Assembly: GCA_028691905.1 (NCBI GenBank)
Contig: JAQUYJ010000056.1
Location: 1-6,305 of the forward strand
DNA length: 6,305 nt
Source: Bacilli bacterium
GTDB taxonomy: Bacteria > Bacillota_I > Bacilli_A > ML615J-28 > CAG-698
Direction of reading: 5' to 3'
In this document: positions 1-5,209 of the stretch, piece after piece
Layout: each line of letters begins with the position of its first letter
Numbering within the stretch: position 1 is the stretch's first letter
Position numbers and translations under genes: made by a program
Notes under the pieces: model-generated
Databases searched by the model: none
Seen by the model: only the letters and a program-made list of their open reading frames with translations
What the model was told of the DNA's origin: nothing

Positions 1-209
1 TTATCCGACAATGCTCCCATGAAGAGCGTGGTTAAGGTAGCCGTTATCGCACTGAGACTCACCATAAGGGCTATTGCGGAAGAAGAAGCATTGAATTCCT
101 GAAAAATAAAAACATTGAAATACATGTTTTCAACAACCCAAGCTACCTGACCAAACAAACTGAACAGAATAATGGCAACCCATGCCTTTTTATTAAGTGC
201 CTGCTTCAT
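1..209 (-). CDS. MFS transporter, N-terminal part (runs off left edge)
   Basis: This is the first 69 codons of a membrane transporter whose remainder lies beyond the left edge. The protein begins MKQALNKKAWVAIILF. A first hydrophobic helix lies at about residues 9-36 (it includes FGQVAWVVENMYFNV) and a second at about 45-66, followed by GALSD. The G-x-L-S-D sequence after helix 2 is the start of the major facilitator superfamily loop 2-3 signature (GxLSDRxGRR type). The family moves small solutes across the cytoplasmic membrane; the substrate cannot be read from this fragment, and both sugar uptake and drug efflux remain possible. The ATG at 209 is chosen because AAGGAGGA (222-215) sits five bases upstream. 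The start overlaps the stop of the upstream esterase gene as ATGA, so the two are cotranscribed and probably translationally coupled. MFS membership is confident; the function is not known. Confidence 0.85.
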   Translation of the reverse strand, partial: MKQALNKKAWVAIILFSLFGQVAWVVENMYFNVFIFQEFNASSSAIALMVSLSAITATLTTLFMGALSD

Positions 210-1195
210 TGCAGTCCTCCTTTTTCCAATATTATGTCTTTTAATTTCAACGCCAGATGATAGAATCCGAGATCCGTTAAATGAACTCCGTCCACTGTTC
301 CCTCATACCCTAAATCCTGCAGTAATTCTTCACCGTCAAGCACAACACAGTTCTTCATTGCTTTTTGAAATGCTTTTTTATCCTCCAATTCCCTGGTGAA
401 TAAAAACACCGGGAAATGAGTGATTAAATAAACCGGTTTACTTGTGAGATGGTCAAGAAACCAGGGAAGATTTTCCTTTAAACTTTCCAGCGTATTATTG
501 GCATCCACTTCCAGAATCAACGCTTTCTTGGGAATGGCATTTAAAATGGAAATCATTTCTTTTTCCAGATGGGCTGAACCCGAAAAGCCAAGATTGATCC
601 ATTCATAATCGGTTATCCGATCCAAAATATTGGTATAGCTCATTCCCGGTCTGGTCGCACATCCGCCCTGGGTAATTGAGGTTCCATAAACCACTATTTT
701 ATCCTGATTTGGTTTCACCCATTCCAAAGATGCTTCTTCAGGCAAACCGAGGTAAGCTTCTTCCAATTGCTGGTAAAGAGGAAAATAAAGGCGGTATTCC
801 CGGACTGACCCACTCTTTTGCTGAGCAAGTGTTACTTCATAGGCTGCCTGATTTATTTTTGTCGTTGCAAGAAAACAGAACTGTTCTCCCTTTTTTTCAT
901 ATAAATCAAATCCAACCTGTCCGACTGCAGTCATATGGGCCATATAACTTGGTCCAACTAATTTTGCTTTAACAGCAATGCTTCTGGCATCTGTTCGAAA
1001 AGTTATATTCATCCCACTGGGATGTTTTTTCAATACTTCGATTTGTTTGCTGACAAAATGGTCTTTCCCCAAACGGACAAAGCCATTTTGAAAAGCTGTT
1101 CCCCTTAAAAATTCATTATCTAAATCAACCCATTTTATGCCCTCATGAAGCATGATACTTTCCTTCATATTGGAATCAATTTTTTTTATATCCAT
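206..1195 (-). CDS. SGNH/GDSL-family hydrolase (GxDLY plus GDSL esterase domains)
   Basis: Predicted esterase/acylhydrolase of 329 residues, with no signal peptide and so probably cytoplasmic. The N-terminal beta-rich half (about 20-160) contains GFDLY at 95-99, the hallmark of the GxDLY domain that precedes this GDSL subfamily. The catalytic half starts at VVYGTSITQGG, where Ser173 in GTS replaces the GDS block. Block II is NLGFSGSAHLE (201-211), a block III-like DANN lies at 231-234, and DGVH at 302-305 supplies the Asp302/His305 pair. Many relatives read GFSGN at block II; here the Asn position is Ser207. The frame also opens at a TTG (1210), but ATG 1195 is preferred: AGGTG (1207-1203) precedes it, and the promoter would start transcription near 1209. 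The gene is first in an operon with the MFS gene, so it may process that transporter's substrate (inference). The natural ester is unknown; sugar or cell-wall acetyl esters are plausible. Confidence 0.88.
   Translation of the reverse strand: MDIKKIDSNMKESIMLHEGIKWVDLDNEFLRGTAFQNGFVRLGKDHFVSKQIEVLKKHPSGMNITFRTDARSIAVKAKLVGPSYMAHMTAVGQVGFDLYEKKGEQFCFLATTKINQAAYEVTLAQQKSGSVREYRLYFPLYQQLEEAYLGLPEEASLEWVKPNQDKIVVYGTSITQGGCATRPGMSYTNILDRITDYEWINLGFSGSAHLEKEMISILNAIPKKALILEVDANNTLESLKENLPWFLDHLTSKPVYLITHFPVFLFTRELEDKKAFQKAMKNCVVLDGEELLQDLGYEGTVDGVHLTDLGFYHLALKLKDIILEKGGLQ
215..222 (-). promoter_or_regulatory. Ribosome binding site of MFS gene inside the hydrolase gene
   Basis: On the minus strand this reads AAGGAGGA, five bases before the ATG at 209. 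It is embedded in the last codons of the hydrolase gene (Lys-Gly-Gly-Leu-Gln-stop). Ribosomes finishing the hydrolase therefore terminate on top of the next start (ATGA), a standard arrangement for translational coupling. Confidence 0.85.
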
Positions 1196-1215
1196 AACAG
1201 TACACCTCAATAAGT

Positions 1216-1244
1216 ATTATAACATTTTCCAGTCGAAAAGAAAA
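1216..1244 (-). promoter_or_regulatory. Promoter of the hydrolase-MFS operon
   Basis: On the minus strand, TGTTATAAT (1224-1216) is a consensus -10 with an extended TGn element. The -35 is weak: TTTTCT at 1244-1239 with a 17-bp spacer, which fits an extended -10 promoter. Transcription would start near 1209, giving a leader of about 14 bases with the AGGTG ribosome site near its 5' end. No operator dyad is obvious around it. Confidence 0.65.
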
Positions 1245-1271
1245 TTCTAAAAATAAAAATGCACTTTTTAT

Positions 1272-1299
1272 TTCTCATTTAAGATTAATATGATACAAT
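1272..1299 (+). promoter_or_regulatory. Promoter of the C39-peptidase lipoprotein gene
   Basis: TGATACAAT (1291-1299) is an extended -10 (TGn plus TACAAT, one mismatch to consensus). TTCTCA (1272-1277) is a possible -35 with a 16-bp spacer. The predicted start near 1306 leaves a leader of about 18 bases before the ATG at 1324, with AAAGGAGA (1309-1316) seven bases from the start codon. The two divergent promoters of this spacer do not overlap. Confidence 0.6.
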
Positions 1300-1323
1300 A
1301 TAACAGAAAAAGGAGACTTTGCG

Positions 1324-3120
1324 ATGAAAAAATTCATTTTACTCTTGCTGTTGCTTATTTTGGGTGGTTGCAGTGTTCCAACTCCAACCTTTACCCTTCA
1401 AGAATGGATTGATTCAATCGAAGTATCAACAGAAATCACTGAAAATCTGGTTTTACCTTCCGAATATGAAAAGGAAGGCAAAACAGCTCAGGCTTTCTGG
1501 TACTCATCCGATACAAATATAATGGGGCATGACGGGGTAGTTGCAAGAAAACTGCAGAATCAGCAAATCACCCTCACCTTAACCCTCATTTGGGACGATG
1601 AAACACTGGACCGTGATTTCACCATCACTGTTATTGGAACAGGAGTGGAACCCTTTCTTGATGCTGCGCTGGATTCCATTACCCTTCCCCAAAGCAGTAA
1701 AACAGATATTGATTTACCGGTTTTTATTTATTATGATACTGTTCGCTTAAGTATTACCTGGACATCGAGTAATACGGAAGCATTATCCAATCAGGGAAAT
1801 ATCGGTTTAATCATGAATGATACCCTGCTGGACTTAACAGCCAGCGTTACTTATCTTGATACAACACGTGAAAAAACTTTTTCGTTCACCGCGCTTACCC
1901 TCACTTTGGAAGAACGAGTAAATGCTGCTTTTGATTCGATAGATCTCCCCTCTTCTTCTTCAGTCAATTTAAACCTACCGCTTTATTTTGATTATGGGTT
2001 GAGTGGAACCTGGGAATCATCCCATCCCGATATCATCGCTGTTGATGGTACGATATCTCCGACTTTATCCGGTCAGGCACGGGTAACATTAACAATTATA
2101 ATTGAAGAATACAGGAGGACATTTGAAGTGATAGTATCAAAAAACGGTCATTTTTTTATGGATAATACCTTTACCGGAAATAAAGAGCAGGTGCAGGTAG
2201 TGGAAAACAAACTGGAATTAATGCCGGATGCATTAAGCGGCACCTATACAACCGATGTCATTACAAGCCTTGCATTTACGGAAGCAGTAGCTTCCTGGGC
2301 TGCCACTTCTTCCCCACAGGCAACCGTTGAAGTGAGTATTCAAGTCCGTGTCGGTTCCACCTGGAGCAAATATTTCAGTTATGGTGAATGGGGACTTGGT
2401 CGCCAGAATAAAAGTTATAATTCATCTGACGCCATTGCAAGATTGTCTGCTGATGAAGTAATCGTTGCCGATTCCCAGCAGGCAGATGCTTTCCGCTTGC
2501 TAGCTGTTCTAAAAAGAAATGCTTTAAGTGATGTTTCTCCGCAACTCAGTTTACTTGCTGTTGCGCTGCAGATTCCTGATTACCAGTACCCGGTTGATAT
2601 TTCTTCTTTACCGAATCAAGTCGATTATGATGTCCCAAAACTGTATCAGCACGTTGTTCCTACGATTGGCGGTATCATTTGCAGTCCTACTTCATCAACG
2701 ATGCTGTTGAAATACAAGGGTCATGATTTTTCCAATCAGGCAACCTATGAACATCAGTATATTGCAGGAGTGGTAAGAGAATACAATTCCGGAATTTACG
2801 GGAACTGGGTATACAATACCGTTGGTATCAGTGCTTTTGGTGAAAACAGCTACGTGAAAAGAATGTATTCCTATCAGGAACTGCTGCATCACCTGGCAAC
2901 CGTAGGTCCAATCGCTGCTTCTGTAAAGGGCACATTGGTTGGTGAACTGGTCAAGACCTGGACAACATCCGGTCACCTGATCGTCGTCCGCGGTTATCGT
3001 TTTGAAGGCAATCAATTGTATATTCTTGCCAACGATCCAAACATCAGTCCCGTATACGAAGAATATAAAGTAGAAAATTTCATGACCTTCTGGCGGGGAG
3101 TTGTCTACGTCGTCGAATAA
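1324..3120 (+). CDS. Surface lipoprotein: three Ig-like repeats plus C39-like cysteine peptidase
   Basis: This encodes a 598-residue exported lipoprotein. The signal peptide is a Lys-Lys N-terminus and a Leu-rich core ending in the lipobox LGGC; Cys16 would be lipidated and anchor the protein on the outer face of the membrane. Three repeats at about 24-105, 109-192 and 194-272 share a helix, a S-I-x-L-P strand, a TW.SS motif and a closing Phe-rich strand, typical of atrophied bacterial Ig-like domains. About 277-420 is a beta-rich domain (SWAATSS, WSKYFSYGEWG) of the kind preceding C39-like domains in Bacillota. The C-terminal domain (about 435-598) matches C39-like peptidases (Peptidase_C39_2): Cys453 in ICSPTSSTM, the central GIYGNW, His551 in SGHLIVVRGY and Asn570-Asp571-Pro572 supply the Cys-His-Asn/Asp triad. 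All three positions are intact, so activity is likely; the substrate is unknown. Start: AAAGGAGA seven bases upstream. It is monocistronic and ends at the hairpin directly after its stop. Confidence 0.9.
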   Translation: MKKFILLLLLLILGGCSVPTPTFTLQEWIDSIEVSTEITENLVLPSEYEKEGKTAQAFWYSSDTNIMGHDGVVARKLQNQQITLTLTLIWDDETLDRDFTITVIGTGVEPFLDAALDSITLPQSSKTDIDLPVFIYYDTVRLSITWTSSNTEALSNQGNIGLIMNDTLLDLTASVTYLDTTREKTFSFTALTLTLEERVNAAFDSIDLPSSSSVNLNLPLYFDYGLSGTWESSHPDIIAVDGTISPTLSGQARVTLTIIIEEYRRTFEVIVSKNGHFFMDNTFTGNKEQVQVVENKLELMPDALSGTYTTDVITSLAFTEAVASWAATSSPQATVEVSIQVRVGSTWSKYFSYGEWGLGRQNKSYNSSDAIARLSADEVIVADSQQADAFRLLAVLKRNALSDVSPQLSLLAVALQIPDYQYPVDISSLPNQVDYDVPKLYQHVVPTIGGIICSPTSSTMLLKYKGHDFSNQATYEHQYIAGVVREYNSGIYGNWVYNTVGISAFGENSYVKRMYSYQELLHHLATVGPIAASVKGTLVGELVKTWTTSGHLIVVRGYRFEGNQLYILANDPNISPVYEEYKVENFMTFWRGVVYVVE

Positions 3121-3160
3121 AAACAAACCCACACTATTGTGTGGGTCTGTTTTATTTTTT
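3120..3160. terminator. Bidirectional intrinsic terminator
   Basis: The hairpin has ACCCACAC (3127-3134), loop TATT and GTGTGGGT (3139-3146). After one A.C mismatch it is extended by the six pairs AAAACA (3120-3125)/TGTTTT (3148-3153). On the plus strand it is followed by TTTATTTTTT, and on the minus strand by TTTGTTTTTATT, so it can end both the lipoprotein transcript and the converging minus-strand transcript. The stem touches the TAA stop of the plus gene and contains the TAA stop of the minus-strand small gene. Confidence 0.92.
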
Positions 3161-3313
3161 GGTTAATTCTTTTTCCAGCTTGGCAATCAACTCTTTGACT
3201 GCTTTTTTTTCGCCTTCCAATTCAGGCTCGTCCATTCCTTCCAAAAATGCCACTAGCGCATCTTTAACCAAAACTGCTTCTTCTTTGTTTAATTCCATAT
3301 TTATTTTATTCAT
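3152..3313 (-). CDS. Small charged helical protein, unknown function (53 aa)
   Basis: I do not recognise this protein. It has 53 residues, begins MNKINMELNKEEAVL and ends in KK. It is highly charged, with 11 Glu, 2 Asp and 10 Lys. Two amphipathic helices are likely, at about 9-25 and 35-52, separated by a turn rich in Gly, Pro and acidic residues (GMDEPELEG). It has no Cys, Trp, signal peptide or membrane segment, so a soluble helical hairpin or small dimer is the likely form. The frame extends upstream to 3364, but the ATG at 3313 is preferred because it has a strong GAGGAGG site six bases away and its own TATAAT upstream. It lies 56 bp after the glycerate kinase stop with no intervening terminator, so it may also be the third gene of that transcript. 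The good ribosome site, promoter and terminator make it a real gene; its role is unknown. Confidence 0.75.
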   Translation of the reverse strand: MNKINMELNKEEAVLVKDALVAFLEGMDEPELEGEKKAVKELIAKLEKELTKK

Positions 3314-3335
3314 AAATACCTCCTCTTCTTTTTTA

Positions 3336-3364
3336 ATTATATAAAAAGTAATCATTATATGCAA
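3336..3364 (-). promoter_or_regulatory. Promoter of the 53-aa protein gene
   Basis: On the minus strand, TATAAT (3341-3336) has TTGCAT (3364-3359) 17 bp upstream as a partial -35 (TTG conserved). The start would be near 3329, giving a 16-base leader. A second TATAAT lies at 3359-3354 without a recognisable -35. The element lies just after the glycerate kinase stop codon (3372-3370). Confidence 0.5.
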
Positions 3365-3369
3365 GTTTA

Positions 3370-4476
3370 TTAGCCGATTTTCTCAAAATTTATCTTTTCA
3401 CAGCAACGTTTTAATGATTCATCCGGTTTTTCAAGTGATTCGGCCAGACTGGCGATCGTTGGAACAATGGAAAAAAATGCAATATCTTTATAATTTTCTG
3501 GTGATAATTCCAATACTCCACAGATCATCACAACTTTTTTGTTTTTCCTGCGTTTATAAATGCCAAAGGGCGCTTTTCCAAAAACACTTTGCTGATCTAT
3601 TTTTCCTTCTCCTGTGACAAGCAGGTCAGTATCCAGAATCAATTTATCAAAATGCAAATAATCCAAAATATAGTCTATTCCGGAAGTCAGCTTTGCTTTC
3701 ATGAAAAACTGGCAGGCAAATCCAACTCCTCCGGCCGCTCCGCTTCCCGGTATCATCGGATAAGCCAGTTTCATACTATTTGCAACGTAACAGAAATGTT
3801 CACTGTTTTCTTCCAGTTCATGAACCATTGCCTGTGTGGCTCCTTTTTGCTTAGCAAAGGTATAAGCGGCACCTTCAGGACCCAGTAAAGCGTTTTTCAC
3901 ATCACACAGGGTTAAAAACTCAATATCCTTGATTTTTTTCCGGAATTCAGTATCATTGATCCGAACGACTTCTTTTAATTTTTTACCATTCATCCCATAG
4001 AGGATTTTATCGTTTTGGTCAAAAAAACGCAGTCCCATTGCTTCCAGCATCCCGCTTCCACAATCATGGGTTGCACTGCCTCCAATCCCCAAAACGATTT
4101 TGGTACAACCCATATCGATTGCATCACTAATCAACTGACCTACTCCATAACTGGTGGCAGCCAATGGATTTCGTTCTTCCAAAGCAAGCAAATGCAGTCC
4201 GGCAGCCTGAGCGAGTTCAATATAGGCTGTTTTGTTATCCGAATCATAACCATATTGGGCGATTCGGTCCCGAAAAAGAGGATCTTTAACCAAAATGCTT
4301 TTGTTGGCAAGGTGCAATACATCCGTCATTGCTTCCAAAAAACCATCCCCGCCGTCGGAAACTGCAACAGTGGTTGCTTTTATTTTCTTCTTTTTTAAAA
4401 CAGCTGCAATGATTTTATTTGCTTGGGTGGACGTCAGGGATCCTTTAAATGAATCCATCATAACCAGGGCTCTCAT
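3370..4476 (-). CDS. Glycerate kinase (GlxK/GarK family)
   Basis: This enzyme phosphorylates D-glycerate with ATP; family members of the GarK/GlxK type make 2-phosphoglycerate, feeding glycerate from glyoxylate, serine or sugar-acid breakdown into lower glycolysis. The 368-residue protein is close to the usual 370-380. Family signatures run in order: DSFKGSLTS (8-16), SDGGDGFLEAM (40-50), ELAQAAGL (87-94), GIGGSATHDCGSGML (130-144), CDVKNALLGPEGAA (191-204), PGSGAAGGVGFA (243-254), and TGEGKIDQQSVFGKAP (288-303). All appear intact, so the enzyme should be active and cytoplasmic. The ATG at 4476 has AGGAGG five bases upstream. It starts 8 bp after the tetR stop, so the two are almost certainly one transcript. 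No transporter or dehydrogenase for glycerate is adjacent. The symbol glxK or garK is not assigned because orthology cannot be settled here. Confidence 0.95.
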   Translation of the reverse strand: MRALVMMDSFKGSLTSTQANKIIAAVLKKKKIKATTVAVSDGGDGFLEAMTDVLHLANKSILVKDPLFRDRIAQYGYDSDNKTAYIELAQAAGLHLLALEERNPLAATSYGVGQLISDAIDMGCTKIVLGIGGSATHDCGSGMLEAMGLRFFDQNDKILYGMNGKKLKEVVRINDTEFRKKIKDIEFLTLCDVKNALLGPEGAAYTFAKQKGATQAMVHELEENSEHFCYVANSMKLAYPMIPGSGAAGGVGFACQFFMKAKLTSGIDYILDYLHFDKLILDTDLLVTGEGKIDQQSVFGKAPFGIYKRRKNKKVVMICGVLELSPENYKDIAFFSIVPTIASLAESLEKPDESLKRCCEKINFEKIG

Positions 4477-4484
4477 ATTTCCTC

Positions 4485-5042
4485 CTATAAATTATTCATT
4501 CCATTGGCAATAACCATTTCACAGGGTGCAATGACATCGGGAAGCGGTGTCAGACATCCCTCATTGATCCATTCCTGAAAAGCACCAATTCCACCCGATA
4601 CCAGAAAACAGGTTAAAAAACGTAAAAATGTCTGGTCATGATTCAACTGCACATTTTTATACGTTCGGTAGGTTTGATTCATCATTGTTTTTTTCAGTTT
4701 TTCCAAAAAGCCCAAATCACCATTGGGTCCGATTAACACCTTGCAGAACCGCATGTCCTGATTTAAATATTCCACAATCTTGACAAGAATAGGTATATAA
4801 AATGCTCCCATATGCAGTGCATTGTTCTTTTCGATGATAGCGGAAATTTCATTAATAATTTCATTGCCTAATTGATCAACCATGTCATAAATATCCATAT
4901 AATGAAGATAAAATGTACCTCGGTTGATATTGGCTAATTGGCTTAATTCTTTCACAGTAATTTTTCGAATGTCTTTTTGTTCCAGTAAGGTTGTCAGTGC
5001 TTCCTTCATAATTTGCTTTGTTTTATTAATTCTACGATCCAT
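4485..5042 (-). CDS. TetR/AcrR-family transcriptional repressor
   Basis: This is a 185-residue DNA-binding regulator. The N-terminal domain begins MDRRINKTKQIMKEAL and carries the TetR helix-turn-helix at about 28-48: ITVKELSQLANINRGTFYLHY, the typical T(V)xxLaxxA.inRgTFYlHY pattern. The remainder (about 60-185) is the helical ligand-binding and dimer domain. Its end, FLTCFLVSGGIGAFQEWINEG, resembles the TetR C-terminal type found in DhaS-like regulators of Bacillota. The frame stays open upstream to 5177, but that would cross the gene's own promoter; ATG 5042 has GGAGGAG (5052-5046) at a good distance. The gene is divergent from an MMPL transporter and cotranscribed with glycerate kinase. 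The likely role is ligand-relieved repression of the transporter and of its own operon (inference from layout and the repeated dyads in the spacer). The ligand is unknown. Confidence 0.92.
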   Translation of the reverse strand: MDRRINKTKQIMKEALTTLLEQKDIRKITVKELSQLANINRGTFYLHYMDIYDMVDQLGNEIINEISAIIEKNNALHMGAFYIPILVKIVEYLNQDMRFCKVLIGPNGDLGFLEKLKKTMMNQTYRTYKNVQLNHDQTFLRFLTCFLVSGGIGAFQEWINEGCLTPLPDVIAPCEMVIANGMNNL

Positions 5043-5071
5043 AAACTCCTCCTCAACAGATTTTTTTGTTT

Positions 5072-5087
5072 TGTTGATTAGTAAACA
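5072..5087. promoter_or_regulatory. Putative TetR operator, copy A (tetR leader)
   Basis: TGTTGATTAGTAAACA is an imperfect dyad (6 of 8 symmetric pairs) lying within the transcribed leader of tetR, roughly +33 to +48. It shares 13 of 16 bases with copy B. Bound repressor here would act as a roadblock to tetR-glycerate kinase transcription. Assignment to the adjacent TetR protein is an inference. Confidence 0.5.
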
Positions 5088-5106
5088 TATCCTGAAAATG
5101 TGGCCA

Positions 5107-5134
5107 TTGTCTTGATATCCACTTATATTATAAT
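5107..5134 (+). promoter_or_regulatory. Possible distal promoter of the MMPL gene
   Basis: TTGTCT (5107-5112) and TATAAT (5129-5134) are 16 bp apart. The -10 overlaps the tetR -10 on the opposite strand. It would give a leader of about 70 bases containing both copy B and the 5184-5200 palindrome. It may simply be a by-product of the palindromic ATTATAAT sequence. Confidence 0.35.
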
Positions 5135-5155
5135 GGGTACATATAATAAAGTCAA
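5127..5155 (-). promoter_or_regulatory. Promoter of tetR-glycerate kinase operon
   Basis: On the minus strand, TTGACT (5155-5150) and TATAAT (5132-5127) are separated by exactly 17 bp. With 11 of 12 consensus bases this is the best promoter in the window. Transcription should start near 5120, giving a leader of about 78 bases, much longer than the roughly 14-18 predicted for most other genes here. Operator-like copy B lies just upstream of the -35 and copy A lies in the leader. Confidence 0.8.
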
Positions 5156-5159
5156 CACT

Positions 5160-5187
5160 TTGTCTATTAGTGAACACACTTTATTAT
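5160..5187 (+). promoter_or_regulatory. Likely proximal promoter of the MMPL gene
   Basis: TTGTCT (5160-5165) and TATTAT (5182-5187) are 16 bp apart, 4 and 5 of 6 consensus bases. The predicted start near 5194 leaves a 16-base leader, like the other short leaders in this window. Dyad copy B covers the -35 and spacer, and the palindrome at 5184-5200 covers the -10 and start, so the promoter looks built for repression. Confidence 0.5.
5161..5176. promoter_or_regulatory. Putative TetR operator, copy B (MMPL promoter)
   Basis: TGTCTATTAGTGAACA matches copy A at 13 of 16 bases in the same orientation, 89 bp away; flanking TT before and A two bases after are also shared. Its right half (AGTGAACA) resembles half-sites known for several TetR-family repressors. 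It overlaps the proposed MMPL -35 and sits five bases upstream of the tetR -35, so one bound repressor dimer could affect both promoters. Confidence 0.55.
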
Positions 5188-5200
5188 CAACTGTTGATAA
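5184..5200. promoter_or_regulatory. Perfect 17-bp palindrome upstream of MMPL gene
   Basis: TTATCAACTGTTGATAA has two perfect 8-base arms around a central T. It covers the end of the proposed -10 and the expected transcription start, and its last two bases begin the AAGGAGGA ribosome site (5199-5206). Its arms share TGTTGA with copy A but the core differs, so it may bind a different protein or be a second class of site for the same TetR protein. Confidence 0.6.
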
Positions 5201-5209
5201 GGAGGATAT

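Noticed and set aside
172..399. 75-codon plus-strand open frame with a hydrophobic start
   Set aside because: It is the reverse complement of the MFS start and the hydrolase end, both clearly coding on the other strand; its N-terminus is hydrophobic by chance.
676..972. 98-codon plus-strand open frame
   Set aside because: It is antisense to the hydrolase GxDLY region, with no ribosome site and no recognisable motif.
2113..2130. AGGAGG followed nine bases later by an in-frame GTG (Val269), suggesting internal initiation of a peptidase without the Ig repeats
   Set aside because: The AGGAGG is just two Arg codons within the third Ig-like repeat, the product would lack a signal peptide, and no promoter is seen nearby.
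1324..3120. C39-like domain as part of a bacteriocin maturation and export system
   Set aside because: There is no ABC transporter domain, no double-glycine precursor peptide and no immunity gene nearby, and the lipobox places the domain outside the cell.
2695..3132. 145-codon open frame on the minus strand opposite the lipoprotein C-terminus
   Set aside because: It is antisense to the well-supported C39-like domain, has no good ribosome site, ends up covering the terminator, and its product resembles no family.
3336..3360. AT-rich repeat of ATATAAT as a possible hairpin or terminator after glycerate kinase
   Set aside because: The two copies are direct, not inverted, the possible pairing is A-T only and there is no suitable T-run; they are better read as candidate -10 boxes.
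4015..4398. 127-codon plus-strand open frame
   Set aside because: It is antisense to conserved glycerate kinase motifs, and no promoter or ribosome site is seen.
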